NCBI RefSeq assembly: GCF_910592395.1
Contig: NC_088323.1
Coordinates: forward strand, 13,503,501-13,567,500
DNA: 64,000 nucleotides
Reading direction: 5' to 3'
From: Lineus longissimus
Taxonomy: Eukaryota; Nemertea; Pilidiophora; Heteronemertea; Lineidae
Translations under genes and position numbers: made by a program
Notes under the pieces: model-generated
The model's input: only the letters and a program-made list of their open reading frames with translations
What the model was told of the DNA's origin: nothing
Databases searched by the model: none
Shown: positions 21,260 through 33,049 of the stretch, piece after piece
How the letters are laid out: each line of letters begins with the position of its first letter
How positions within the stretch are numbered: the stretch's first letter is position 1

Positions 21260-22660
21260 ACTACTTGTATGAATATATATTATCTCTCTCAATCAACACT
21301 CCTACTTTGATTTCGATCGCCTTATTCTGCAAGGTAACATATCCGGTTTCCAACAGAAGTGAGGAAGGCCTGTTGTCAGCGCATTTTTTAGAGTTCATGT
21401 TTGTTGTTTTAGATTCCGTGTGATCTTTGATTCTGATTTTCTGTACGTCCAAATACTTTTGAGATATGGCGCACATTACTGTGTAACTTGGATTTCCATA
21501 CTTCTGTTTAAAAGATGCGTGAAAACTGCAGTGGGATTTCTTACCCCAAGTGTGACATTTGCTCTGGTTGCTGCATTCCTTGGCGATGTGAGAGGTTCTG
21601 AGGCAGTTATTGCAAAGACGTTTGTTGAAAACGGCACTGTATCAGTCAGCTGGCGATAGTGTACACTCAAAACAAGAATGACCGGAGTTACAGAACTGAC
21701 ACTTCTTAGGTCTGGCGGGAACACTTACAAATGAATCCACTGAAACTCCATTTCCGTTCTGGCTTGTATTTCGAATTTGCATACTTTTCTCCGACGTTCT
21801 CAAGCTGTTCTGTCAATGAATTAATGAATCGCTTGAAGTCAAAGGCATCCTGTTGTCCCGAAGTTCCCATCTTTTCCCGGCAGAATTTTGGTAGTTTCTT
21901 TGCAATTGTTGGTACGATAAAGGGAGCGCATTGGTAGACATCAACGTTGAGGTTTTCAAGGGACCGTATGTCTCATCATTACTCGGTTGTGGAATGCCCG
22001 GAGAGCATTATTATGTCCTGCTGGGCCTGGCATTTCCAAGAGGTTATTCACATGTGATCGAATGATTTTTCGGTGTTGTCCGAAGCGTTCTTTCAGGATT
22101 TTTACCAGAACTTTCAAGTTGAAGACCAGCAACGGCGTATGTTGCTGTGCCCGTTAGCTGCCCCTTGATGTAATTGTATTTCTTGTGTAGTTTGCCCGGA
22201 GAACATGCCGCTTCAATAGTGGCCCTAAAAGATTTCAATGATGTGCAAGTCCCATCGAATGTCGGTAGTTTCAACTTTGGCAGTTGCGCTGTTTTGGGTA
22301 CTGACGCAGATTTTATGACCGTTTTCTGTGACAGTGTAATTCCGCAAACTTGCTTACGTGCACTACTTTGGTTCGATTGTCTATATTCCTCTGTTCTGTT
22401 CTAAAGACTTCTTCCTTGGTTAGTTCATCGTCCTTCTATTTCGTAACTAGCTTTCCTAATTCCGAGTTTAAACTTTGAAACTTGCCAAATGTTTCGTTGA
22501 GTTCTGTTGAACAAGCTTCGACTTTGAATAATTCGATTTTTTTGGTATATCCTTTTCAATGATGGCAATTGCCTGGTCGAACCCTGCTTTAAAGGCATCT
22601 TGCAAAAAGTCTCTAGTTTTCCCGAGTTGATCGATTTTATCTATTTTGAAATCACTGGTG
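21260..22660 (-). pseudogene. BEL/Pao gag, family 1, copy at 21-22 kb
   Basis: The minus strand carries the two zinc motifs CNNCLRTSHIAKEC (CX2CX4HX4C) and CHTCGKKSHCSFH near 21520-21640. Upstream, at about 22270-22180, is the gag core opening LPKLKLPTFDGTCTS. A coiled-coil-like N-terminal part (LNETFGKFQSLNSELGKLV) lies near 22450. It parallels 62510-63560. Here the N-terminal part from 22285 to 22660 is kept, whereas in the other copy the core joins directly to a more upstream block (63560), so one of the two has rearranged. Stops are present. Confidence 0.8.
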
Positions 22661-22689
22661 GTAAATGTAAATTGCGTTGTATTTTAACC

Positions 22690-23000
22690 GGTGAATTTCC
22701 CAGATCCTGGGCACGGAACCATTTAGAAAACTCCGCACTTCAGGTTTTCTACTTTTCTTGGGAGCTGCTGACTGAAATATATGGCGAATTTGACTCTGAT
22801 ATCTTTTTAACAACTGCCTTCATTACTACAAACTATTGATCAAAGCATACGCATGTGCCGTAATTATGAGATTACAGATAACAGGAAACGCGGAGATTGA
22901 CTCCAAGTACTTAGGTTTATCGCAAAGGATTTGCTCAGGCAACCACGGTTGATTTATTGGCTCCGGCTGCAATAACATCACCCTTGACCTAGGTTCAGGA
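22690..23000 (-). repeat. BEL-associated block, also at 32150-32470
   Basis: The text around 'gggagctgctgactgaa', 'tcaaagcatac' and 'ttggctccggctgcaataac' recurs at 32150-32470. It lies 5' of gag on the minus strand, the position expected of LTR or leader sequence, but I could not define LTR ends. Confidence 0.5.
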
Positions 23001-23389
23001 CAGGCATAATTCCTGACACTAGGTTCGACTCCATCCTGAGATAGAGGTTTTTGATACTCTTACCTCGTATACAAGAACATATCGAGAGGTGGAGTATATT
23101 TAAAACCACTGGTTGTGTCAGGATGGTTCGATACCGGATTCAATCATAGACTATCTAATGTCATGGGAGGTCACTGCACTGAGAGTGAAGCTCCTCACTA
23201 GCAGAGTAAAAAACACAAATACGACTAAGGTGATAGCCTACGCAGAGGCTTGAAGAGGAATTCTGGCCAACTGACGTGTTCTGTCGGGAGTGGATTGACT
23301 AGTAGTATATACCGGTATATGTTAGCTTGGATCTTCGCCAATCGACAGCCTTCAAAACTACCGTTTATCCCAAGTATGCTGGGATGCTT

Positions 23390-23900
23390 GTGGAATAATG
23401 TATGGTTCCCTGTACGCCGAAGTGTTATCAAATTCCTGCAAGCTGGATATCCTGGGCATTTCTGAGCACTAGCTATTTCCTGACTTGACGCAATTCTTAG
23501 AATCTATAAACAGGATTTGTTTGTTAGTGATAGCCTGCTCAGAAGAAAAGTTGGTGTGGCCTTCCTCAGGCACAAGCGTTGGACGCATTTTATAAAAGAT
23601 CTCTATCTAGAAAGTGATAAAGCAATCGGATGCAGGGTGCAGGGTGCTAATCCTCATCATGGTCTATCTTCCCAGCTAAAATCACCCTGATGAACTCTTT
23701 TTATAATATATTGATTATCTCACGCAACTTCATTTATACGAATACTACGCGCTTCAAGGCGAAGTAATTTTAATGGGGGATCTCAACGTGAAAATAGAGG
23801 GTCTATAAATCCAATCGTGGCACACGTGCCATGTCTTCATTATTGAGGAACTAAGGAATTTACTCAGTTCCGGTGAGTGTTTTATGTACAGTACCCGTTT
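23390..23900 (+). pseudogene. LINE endonuclease (APE-type) fragment
   Basis: Plus-strand frames read 'LDILGISEH', 'SDSLLRRKVGVAFL', and 'EVILMGDLNVKIEG' at about 23765-23800. The last is the GDxN catalytic block of APE-like LINE endonucleases. Frameshifts separate the parts and no RT follows. It may belong to the same LINE family as the linker fragment at 27810-28170. Confidence 0.6.
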
Positions 23901-24089
23901 ACTCTTTGATCCGTTGGAAGGATCGCACAAAACCCTCAAGACCATAATTTATACTAGTCAGTGCCGCACTTTTGGAGCAACCTTGATTGCAAAATTCCTG
24001 TTTCAATACGTCCGATCATTTACCCTTGTGTGCAGTAATCGACCCACGTATGGAAATAATTTAAATTCTACCGCCGCCGATATTGTCGA

Positions 24090-24365
24090 CTACAGGAATA
24101 AACGCTTCCTTTGGGTAAGGTGCGGGTGCAGATATGTGAGGTGGATAAGAGGCTTCCGATAATTGACCCAGCTCGGCCATATCAGGGTCTGGTTTCAACA
24201 TCAAAGCCACCGCCCGTTCCGAAAGACGCGCTTTGCAACAGCGCTCTCTTGGGTCACCCTAGGACCCAAGCCAATTCCACACATTAACTGGAATTTCTTC
24301 GATCAACTGAACATAGCCATTGAAAATGCTCCGTTTTAGAGCAAACGCCAACTGCAAATTCACTG
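24090..24365 (-). pseudogene. BEL gag N-terminal / leader fragment
   Basis: Matches 63560-63840 closely ('aataaacgcttcctttgggt' and on). There the minus strand encodes the region upstream of the gag core (block 'MAELGQLSEASYPP'). In this copy it is separated from the gag core by the LINE endonuclease debris. Confidence 0.55.
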
Positions 24366-24882
24366 ATTTCTATAAAACTATTTAGATACAGTGTCAGAGA
24401 CAACATTGATATGATAAGCGATATGTTTATCCTCTACCCTTCGGCAGTTTTGAGAAGTATACGTAGTGATGGCACCGATTTGAGAATAATTTTCGAAATG
24501 AGTTTTTCTACTCCACATCAATACATATTTTTGTGGTTGGCAGTTAATTGACCATCTATGGGTTGCATGTGGTTCCAGTTGTTGTCATCTGATGGGATAT
24601 TCTTATTTGATCAACTTTGACCGACTACAACGAGCTTTTTAGCAAATTGAATTTCGCGTTTTGGGTAAAAAACGAAAAACGTATGAAAAAATACAAAATG
24701 TATCTTGTCGTTTGTGGTCAAACATTAACAAGTTTAGAAATCACATTTTTGTTTATTCAAATTTTTCTAACTTCGTGTAATTGTTATCTAATTTGATATA
24801 TGATAGTTTTGTGGTTTTGAAGCCAGTTTCTTGGTAATAGAGATTAGAAAACAGTTCATTGACCCATCGATGAGTTTGACAA
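24365..24882. repeat. AT-rich block shared with 28620-29100 and 63860-64000
   Basis: The text around 'gaccgactacaacgagcttt', 'ttttctactccacatca' and 'agtgatggcac' appears in two or three places. It always lies just upstream of the gag leader on the minus strand. It is probably the LTR or 5' flank of BEL family 1. No coding. Confidence 0.5.
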
Positions 24883-26319
24883 GAGACAAGACCACTAATG
24901 AATATTCATAGGTTGGAGGGTCCAGGCCTATCTATTAGACGAGTGCATGTTTTTTACTCTCAAGTACATATTTGGAGAGGTATTGAAAAAATATTTGTTG
25001 TGGCAAGTCTACAGATATAAAGAAATTATTTGATGAAAAAATTAATTTCGAATTTTGCTAATTGGGTAATAGGGGGCGTGTTTTGAGTTTTTTCTGCCAG
25101 TTGGCTGAAAAGAGTGGAAATATCAAAGTCTGTCTAATTTGTCGATTAAAAAAAAATTTCCGTGGTCAATCACCATTTTATTTTTCACCATTTACTTGCC
25201 CGACTGTCCGGAATAACATAATCTAAATTTCAGATTCACAACACCACGCGTTCTTTGATGCGTCGCGGTCAAACATTGACAATTTAACTGCTAAAAGGCT
25301 TAAAAAATCAATTGTGGTCTTGTCTCTATTTACACTACATTTTGGGTCAATATAGTGAAAAATTTGAATGTGCTCAAATCACTCTAATTCATTTAGAATA
25401 TTGTATTGCTGATGATTTAAGGTCAAAACAAGCTAAAATAATGAGAAAAAAACTTAATTTGACCCAAATAAGAGTCAACCTAACCCCGGTCTAAGTTCGG
25501 TTTCATTTTTACAAGTCTTGTTGTGTTGCCATTCATTTTGTAATTTCTTTGAAACTACTTAGGCCTTGATTCTGAAAGTTGTTCCCTAAGCAGCAAAGAT
25601 ATTCCTAAATCACATCCTAAAGTTTCAGCTCCATAGCTTGCTTATTCTGGCCAGGGCAGGTCTTTGAATTTGGTGCTGTTGGGTGCAAAATCATGACTTT
25701 TTGTCGATTTTGTCCTCTTTCGTCGCTTTGGCACAGTTGTACCACTCTTTGAAATGTCTCTCATTTCTCCAAAAATGTCCAGATATGACTTTCCTTTGTT
25801 GGAGAGTTGTGGGATGTCATGTACATAAGTTTGAAAAAAATCTCAAAATGTTAACCCCTGAAATGTACCTTCATTGAGACAAGACCACTAATGAATATTC
25901 ATAGGTTGGAGGGTCCAGGCCTATCTATTAGACGAGTGCATGTTTTTTACTCTCAAGTACATATTTGGAGAGGTATTGAAAAAATATTTGTTGTGGCAAG
26001 TCTACAGATATAAAGAAATTATTTGATGAAAAAATTAATTTCGAATTTTGCTAATTGGGTAATAGGGGGCGTGTTTTGAGTTTTTTCTGCCAGTTGGCTG
26101 AAAAGAGTGGAAATATCAAAGTCTGTCTAATTTGTCGATTAAAAAAAAATTTCCGTGGTCAATCACCATTTTATTTTTCACCATTTACTTGCCCGACTGT
26201 CCGGAATAACATAATCTAAATTTCAGATTCACAACACCACGCGTTCTTTGATGCGTCGCGGTCAAACATTGACAATTTAACTGCTAAAAGGCTTAAAAAA
26301 TCAATTGTGGTCTTGTCTC
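24883..26319. mobile_element. Non-coding element with identical 444-base terminal direct repeats
   Basis: The repeats 24883-25326 and 25876-26319 are identical by direct reading over 444 bases. Each starts 'gagacaagaccac' and ends with its perfect inverse 'gtggtcttgtctc'. The pair encloses 549 non-coding bases. The outer flanks carry a 4-base duplication, ACAA (24879-24882 and 26320-26323), while the inner flanks do not match, so the whole 1437 bases moved as one. The structure resembles a TRIM (a tiny LTR retroelement), but the ends are not TG/CA and no primer binding site is obvious. Alternatively it is a composite of two copies of one inverted-repeat element. Confidence 0.8.
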
Positions 26320-26326
26320 ACAAACA

Positions 26327-26811
26327 TTAAAGGCCAGAAGCCGGTATAAAAGGAGCTCCTAATGGCTGACATCCAGTCACGTGACCAATAACCGGGGCAT
26401 TCAAACCTCCGACACTTTCTCCAACAATCTCACAGATATCTCTGGCACCAGTCCAAGGTGTTCCTTCAGACTTGTCTACCAAACTCATGAATATCTAATC
26501 TGCATGTCTGTCAAAATACAGCCCTCCCTTTGGTACAGTTGATGAGATATTAAAACATTTTTATCTGTAATGACCGTTAGTACATCAGGTTGATGGACAG
26601 ATGAGGGAGGAGTCTGCCATATTTGGCTAGTCAACTGACATATGAGTCAGTCACATGATCTCTACACTGAGGTTATTTCAGTGAGTAATAGGTGTAATGT
26701 ATTCATAGCACAGAGAACTAGGACAAGTGGGACTGGCCTGCTGTGCTACGTCACACCTTGAGATAATTGCCATACCCGGGTAAATCTGAGCGTGGGGCTT
26801 CTGGCCTTTAA
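26327..26811. mobile_element. TTAA-flanked MITE
   Basis: The inverted ends AGGCCAGAAGCC / GGCTTCTGGCCT are perfect and each is bordered outside by TTAA (26327-26330 and 26808-26811). TTAA target duplications are typical of piggyBac and of some Kolobok elements. The interior of about 460 bases shows no coding. It lies three bases past the target duplication of the preceding element, so two insertions are stacked. Confidence 0.75.
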
Positions 26812-27809
26812 GGCCAATAGCAGAAATACCGTGCGTGAAATCTTTGTGCAATAATGGTCTACATTGAATTTAGTTCCACTTAGGAAATATAGATGGCACC
26901 ACTTATTTTCACCACTTGCACCACTTTTTATTTGAGCAAAACTGTCAGTGCAAGACTGGTCTATGAATTTCTTTTTGATACAAGAATACGGGTCCCGTAT
27001 TCGTAGACAGTGCGATGTTGTTATCTACCTTTTCTTTTTCTAAACTGGTTTACTTAACGTTAATTAACGTTATTTTTATGACAAATTACATGACTTGGTC
27101 CCACTTAATTCATAGTTCATATGCCGAAGTGGTCAGTGAAGGAGTGGTCTAACTCACAAAATTTACAAATTGTAGGAAAACAATCGATCAAAATTTTGAA
27201 TACGGTTATTCAAATCAAAATGGATTTTTTGGCCAAGACAAGGGAAGTTCCAAGATTTCAAATTGTGCCAATGAGGATGATAATCATGGTCAGCTGATTT
27301 TTTACGACCTCTAGAATTTGTCAGGCGTTTTTCACTACCAAAAGTGGAGTAGGACAACTATTGTTCTGAGGGGATCAATTTATAATGTATACATTTTAGT
27401 CATCTCATCAGATGCAACAGTATGTGCCTACCACAAGTTTATCGTTGATTACGACCTAATTATGGATTTTTATGACAAATTGCAAACTTATCAGTGAGTG
27501 AGTACAGCATGATTGCGGTTTGATTATGGTTTGGTTAGGCAATTAGCGGCGAATCAAAATTTACTAACACATCTGCCTAAATTGTTAGATCGTTCCCAAC
27601 AATACAAGTCAACAATTTATATGGTATGTATCTGTTATCCGAATAATCGTATCTACTGTATACCGCACGTGCAGAGCATTAACTTTCGTTGAATTAGTCG
27701 TTATCAATTATTGCTTTGCACTTCAGCTCAGTTTGAAGCTGAATTAAAATGGGCTTCACCAGTTAGTTGCCAGAGGGAGCTGTGTGTTCAAAGGCAACTT
27801 GCTGTGACC
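26812..27809. other. No recognisable feature
   Basis: AT-rich sequence with only short frames. Nothing is supported on either strand. Confidence 0.5.
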
Positions 27810-28480
27810 CGACTCTCTATTTGAGAGAATCTGGCCTTATTCACCGTCGGAGGTGGATGCGCTATATGAAGTCGTCGTTAACGCGTTAAGGACTGCCTCT
27901 GAGCTTACGATCCCTAAAAGCAGTGCGCGAAAGAGATGCAAATCGAAATGGAATGAAACACTAGCGCCTCTACACCGCAAGATGAAAAATCTTCGCCGGC
28001 TCTGGATCTTGGCTGGAAAGCCTAGATCCCCATAGTCAAATGAACTACAGCATTACAAGTGCGCGAAACGCGAGTTTCGAGCTGAGCTAAGAAATCAGAA
28101 TGCCGAAATGGTGGAAAATCTCTACAAAGAATTAGTGTTTTGGTCGAAGTAGATCAGAATAGATTTCGGAAAATGCAAAACTGTCGTCTGCAAACGACAA
28201 GCAGACCTTGCAACCACCGATGCGGTTCGAGTGTAAAACACTTAACAATTCAAAGAACGTAGCCAACAATTGGGCAAGCTTATTCTCTGATCTCTACTCT
28301 ACTAAGTGTAATGCAAAATAAGATGAGACATTCAGACGGGAAGTTGATAGCTCGGTAAAAGGCTATGGAGGGGAAATCTAAAAAAATTTTGGTGGATGGC
28401 CTTGACCACCCGTTCACATTAAAATAACTAAATCGCTGTATCCGTGAGATTAAATATAGCAAAGGCTGGGGGCAAGACTT
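27810..28480 (+). pseudogene. LINE linker (endonuclease-to-RT) fragment
   Basis: The frame at 27853-28035 reads KRCKSKWNETLAPLHRKMKN and 'RRLWILAGKP', continuing past a stop as 'YKCAKREFRAELRNQNAEM'. This pattern (W-[ND]-x2-L ... W..AGKP ... KR.FR) is the region between endonuclease and RT in many LINE proteins. Later parts are heavily stopped. It is possibly the same family as the endonuclease at 23390-23900. Confidence 0.55.
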
Positions 28481-28539
28481 AAATACTTACTTATGAACAC
28501 TTGAAATACGGTGGACACCAGTTTCATGTGACGTTAACG

Positions 28540-29100
28540 AATGTGTGCAATACATTTCTTTTAATTTTTCGATCAACTGAACGTGGCCGTTACAAACTTG
28601 AGTCTTAAAGCAAACACCTGCTTCAAAGTCACTGATCTTTGTAAAACTATTTAGATATAATGTCAAAGATATCATTTATATGAAAAACGATATGATTCGC
28701 ATTTTGCTTTTTGACAGTTTTGAGGAGAAGTGATGGCACTGGTTTGAGAATAATTTTCGAAGTGCGTTTTTCTACTCCACATCATCAAATATTTTTGTGT
28801 TTAGCAGTTTGGTATGATGTCGGTGCCTAATTGACCATCTAAGGGTATCACATGGTTCCATTCGTTGTCATCTAATTGAATATTTATATCTTATCCATTT
28901 TGACAACTACAAAAAAAACGAGAAAAAAACATGAAAAAGTGCTAAACGTCGCGTTTTTTGTGGTTAGATATTCATATGTTTAGAAATCCCATTTCATGTC
29001 AATTATAATTTTTCTAATTTAATGTAACTATTACTTAATGGGATATTTGATTGTTTGGCGATTTTAAAGCCCAGGTTCTAGTTTATTTAGATTAAAAATG
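28540..29100 (-). repeat. BEL gag-leader / 5' flank copy
   Basis: It resembles 24270-24850 ('ttcgatcaactgaacgtggc', 'aaactatttagata' and 'tactccacatca'), with many differences. It is an older copy of the sequence 5' of BEL family 1 gag, here without gag itself. Confidence 0.5.
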
Positions 29101-30150
29101 GCTCATTTTCCCATCGATGCACTTGTTTTGGCACACCTATAAGCGCAAAGTGGTGTGAGGTATACCGTTCCAATATTGTTGAACACGCAATGCTAAACGT
29201 CAAATGCGTAAAATAGGTCGATGTGTGATGTGGAGCACTCCGCGCCGACCCAAGTGTTTACAAATCGAACATGATGATTCGGGGGGATGATTTTTCTCCA
29301 AATTACTTACACTATACGCGTTTTTGGCCAAAACGACCGAAAAAAATCAAACTCCACCACTCTTCAAAGTGGTCTCGAGTTATTTTGACGAACTATTTCG
29401 CGAATGGTGAAGAGGCAATGGCGTGAAGTCACGAACCTAGTGCAACAAATGCCGCGAACATAGTGGGTGGCAGCACCAAACGGAGGGGGTATTTCGCCTA
29501 GGGTTTTTTCGACACCTTCCGCACGGACTCCACTCGTTCCGGAACACTCACTTACTTGTTAATCTGCAGTGGTTAGCCTGTTTTTATTGCAGTAAAAAAA
29601 TTTTAATCGGGATTTTATGTTATATTTTATATTTTCCCCGGGTATTCATATAGGGAGCTGTGCGCTACTTCGCGCCCAGTGCTTGGGTCGGGTGAGGCGG
29701 TTTTGTTATTATGTGACGTGTATCACGTGATGAATTCCCATACGGTACTTCGAAAAATTAAGAGCAATTAACAAAATTAAGGGGAAAGATTGCGGAGATG
29801 GATGAATGTTTTAAACATATAGTGGCCCCAATACTTTCCCGGCTTATTTTCTTATATCGCACACGTTTGATTTAATAGATGGCCCCATATGTATATTCAG
29901 ACCTGCGGAAATTGCCTCTTATGTTAATGAGTATGCCCATATATCGAAAGAACAAAAAATGCTTTTTCTCCGAGATCGCTGTAAAGTTTCCCATTTAACC
30001 CGGCGATGACCATCTCCATATCAACCACAACTTTCAGAAAAAGTTCCGAGGTCATCCGATCTGAACTGACGGAGGAAATGTGTGACAAACTATTTCAGCT
30101 CTACGTCCCTTATAGTAGTGATGTACATGTATTATGATATTTCAAAATTT
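29100..30150. other. No recognisable feature
   Basis: Mixed-composition sequence with no supported frame, repeat partner or inverted ends that I could find. Confidence 0.45.
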
Positions 30151-30159
30151 GGTTGTTGA

Positions 30160-30280
30160 TACGGCGCCAATGGACAGCGCTGATGATCACCTTTCACAAC
30201 GGTCACCTTGCTGTCGTAGATGCTCTATCATGCTATTGAAAATGGCGCAGATGTTGACGAAGGGAAGAAGGTAACACACC
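30160..30280 (+). pseudogene. Decayed ankyrin-repeat exon
   Basis: WTALMITFHNGHLAVVDAL is followed by a frameshift and 'ENGADVDEGKK', then the same donor 'gtaacacacc' as the exon at 12432-12530. The acceptor has degraded. Confidence 0.6.
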
Positions 30281-30463
30281 AAAAGCTTTCTCAAATCATA
30301 AGATGATAAAGCAATATCAAAAATATGTTGGCAATGTATGTTATTGTTGAATAAGATAACTAGTTTGAATCTCTTGAAATCATCTACTCCTCGATCTATC
30401 TAGTCGTTTATTTTTTTTGTATTTCGATATTTGCTTATCGACAGTGTGTCTGTCTTGTTATAG

Positions 30464-30535
30464 AACGGCTGGACGGCGCCAATGAGCGCCTCCAAAAACG
30501 CTCACCTTGGCGTCGTACTGTACGGGGTTGTTGTA
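30464..30535 (+). pseudogene. Partial ankyrin-repeat exon
   Basis: An acceptor-like 'cttgttatag' is followed by NGWTAPMSASKNAHLGVV, after which similarity ends. The upstream intron ('ttgcttatcgacagtgtgtc') resembles that before the intact exon at 12432. Confidence 0.55.
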
Positions 30536-30699
30536 AAACGGTCGATTCACCAATTAAAATGAATGGTATCAAGGCAAAATAAATTCTCCACCATATTATA
30601 GGTGGTTAAGTGGGCATTTGTCTTACGCTTGTGAAGTGGTAAAGACTGCACCAGCAATAGTGACAATGTTCCAGGTAATAAATCTTACGCTTGTGGAAT

Positions 30700-30978
30700 C
30701 TATACTATAATGCGCGTTGTGGCCGCTAAATAGGAGGCGATTTTTGTTTCAAAATTGGGCCTCGGAAATGCGTCGAATTCTTGCAACTTTTGGCTTCGTA
30801 GGTGTGGATCATAAGTAAGAGTGTCACTGAGGGTGTCATACGTCCAATATCTTGGTGGTTTTGGAATAAATAACAACTTTTCAGAGAGCACGTCGACTGG
30901 AGAGCTCCGCTCATTCTCAAAAGCATACACAAACTTCACGCATATTCTCCCTGCCACATCAATATTAGCTTCCAGCAC
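30700..30978 (-). other. Unassigned 92-codon open frame
   Basis: An uninterrupted minus-strand frame with well-mixed composition contains 'DVAGRICVKFVYAFENE' and 'PPRYWTYDTLSDTLTYDPH'. It looks more protein-like than chance frames nearby, but no family is recognised. It sits in a region of ankyrin and transposon debris. It could be an exon, since the upstream end is open, or part of an unknown element. Confidence 0.3.
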
Positions 30979-31527
30979 GTATGTAGTGCTATACGACCTG
31001 GTCCATGGTGCAGGGTATTAGCAGGGAGATTAATAATTAGCCTATTCTATTTTAGTTCTATTCGAGAAACACTGACCTGAGTGATAAGGCAAATTCTGCA
31101 GAGTGGCCTGCCGGAACATGCAGTGGGCATCAATAAACAGTTATAACAGGATGGACAAAATATGTACAGTGGCCAGCGCCTGCTCTTTGATTTATTCTTT
31201 ACTGACTGATGTTGTCAGTTTGAATTGTGTTCTGCATCTCTCCATGCGCCTGGCTTTGGTCCGACAGTGGCATTGGGTACGGGAGTGGGTAGGTGATATG
31301 CCTAATATGTGAGGGCCTTATTTAGAACAGGACCTGCTGTCACTGGTCTCAATGCATTGTGCAAAATAGCGTACTCCAATCAATCTATTGGGGGTTGCAT
31401 GTAGATAGCAGCAATAAGTCCCTAAATGCAGTTCATTTCGTGTTTAACCTTTAATAAAACTTCAGTAACGTAAGATCTTTAATGTAGTTCAATCATCGTG
31501 CCCATTTAACTAAGGTATTACATTTCA

Positions 31528-31621
31528 ACTTTGCCCGCTCCATGGGTATATGCTAGTGGTAATAATTGCTCCAGTAATGGATACTGTGATCTGGGGAACA
31601 ACTCTTACACTTGTGGAATGG
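31528..31621 (+). pseudogene. Possible EGF-like half-domain exon
   Basis: The frame NNCSSNGYCDLGNNSYTC, followed by donor 'gtaagt', resembles the last half of an EGF-like domain. A decayed match lies at 30640-30705 ('tgcaccagcaatagtgaca' to 'cttgtggaat'). No acceptor or continuing domain was found, so the call is weak. Confidence 0.3.
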
Positions 31622-31768
31622 TAAGTGGTTTGCTCAAGGAATCACACACAGAAACAAACAAATGTAAGCGTGTGACGACAGCAACACTTTTAGTTGACAC
31701 CTGTCATAGATAGTTATCTTTCACTGCTGGAGGTCTTATTGAGACAAATCAATGTTTCCAGTTTGGTG

Positions 31769-31939
31769 CCGGTGTAAAAGTAAAAAGTGTCCCCCTAGAA
31801 AAAGTGTCCGGGCCTATTGTATTCTGACAGATTATGGCATATGGTTCTATAGAGGCAATGACCGTCAATAGCTCAGCGCATAATAGAATCCTTTGTTCCC
31901 GGACATTTTATACTGGGACATTTTAAACTTCTACACCGG
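31769..31939. mobile_element. Small palindromic MITE
   Basis: 'ccggtgtaaaagtaaaaagt' at 31769 is the inverse, with a few mismatches, of the sequence ending at 31939. An inner pair ('agtgtccggg' / 'cccggacatt') strengthens the palindrome. The 171-base length and lack of coding fit a MITE. No clear target duplication was seen. Confidence 0.65.
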
Positions 31940-32149
31940 TAGGTTGCTAAACACGCAGGGAAACGGAGTCCTAAATGCGAGGTATTTCTTTGTGTCAGGC
32001 TGTTCTGAACATTACAGAATTGAGGTTGGGGTGGACTTAACTACAAGAGTAATATGGTGGGAGCGACAAGCTACGAAAGGACAGCCCGTCAGTATTCTGT
32101 GGTGTTGTGTGCAATCGCACTCTTCAAAAACCTAGAGCTGTGTTGTACT

Positions 32150-32470
32150 TAGGTCGTATATCTCCAGGTGTCGAAAAGACCGCACTTCGGGGTTTCAACT
32201 TTTCTGGGGAGTTGCTGACTGAATTTTATGGCGAACTTGGTTGTCTGATATCTTTTTTACAACTGACTTTGTTACTACAAACTATCGATCAAAGCATACA
32301 CATGTGGCGTAATTATGAGACAACAGATTAAAAGGAAGCTCGATGATTGAATCAAAAAGAAGCTACTACGATTAAGAACCTAGGTTTATCCCAAAGGAAT
32401 TGCTCATGGCACCACTGTAGACATATTGGCTCCAGCAGCAATAACATGACCGTTGCCTTAGATTCAGGAA
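32150..32470 (-). repeat. BEL-associated block, second copy
   Basis: Counterpart of 22690-23000 (see there). No coding. The following 32470-33050 contains a stretch (about 32540-32650) that recurs at 44665-44765 ('gacaccatccaatcatccac'), and otherwise nothing recognised. Confidence 0.5.
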
Positions 32471-33049
32471 AGGCATAGTTCCTGTCATTCCCCGCTGCGT
32501 TAATCTTTTAACAGATGATTATTTAATCCATTTTAATAGTTCACAGTGATTTGCCCGTACTGGACACCATCCAATCATCCACGGTGGTCTGTAATCAAGA
32601 CTGTTTTGATACTTGCGTTTTCAAACGCAGACTAACTACTACAAATGTAAATTCAATGTGGTAGATACAACTGGACATTTGAAGTTTATTAAAGAGATCA
32701 ATCTGCGCTGTGATTCTAAAGCTTCTATTACCATTGTTACTAAACATTCAAAATGACGATTACCAAAAACACGCTAAACTAGTCAAGTAATCCACGATAA
32801 GATCGTCAATGTTCTAGTATTTCAATAAACATGTAGATGACATTCAGAATGTCACTTCGGTTGTCACTTCACTTTCTAATGGACGACAGGCGTCGTAACC
32901 CCGATGGAGGGAGTCGCAATGGCTGCAGGCGTCTTACCCTGACGGAGGGAGACATCCAAACCACTATACAATGCCCAAACGTGTAGATAAATGTAGATAC
33001 AATTAAATGATGATTTTTGCGATATTCAGTAATTTTTTTACTGTCCGTA

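Noticed and set aside
22960-22985. 'ttggctccggctgcaataac' as a BEL primer-binding site
   Set aside because: It could pair with a tRNA end in principle, but I cannot match it to a specific tRNA or to an adjacent LTR edge.
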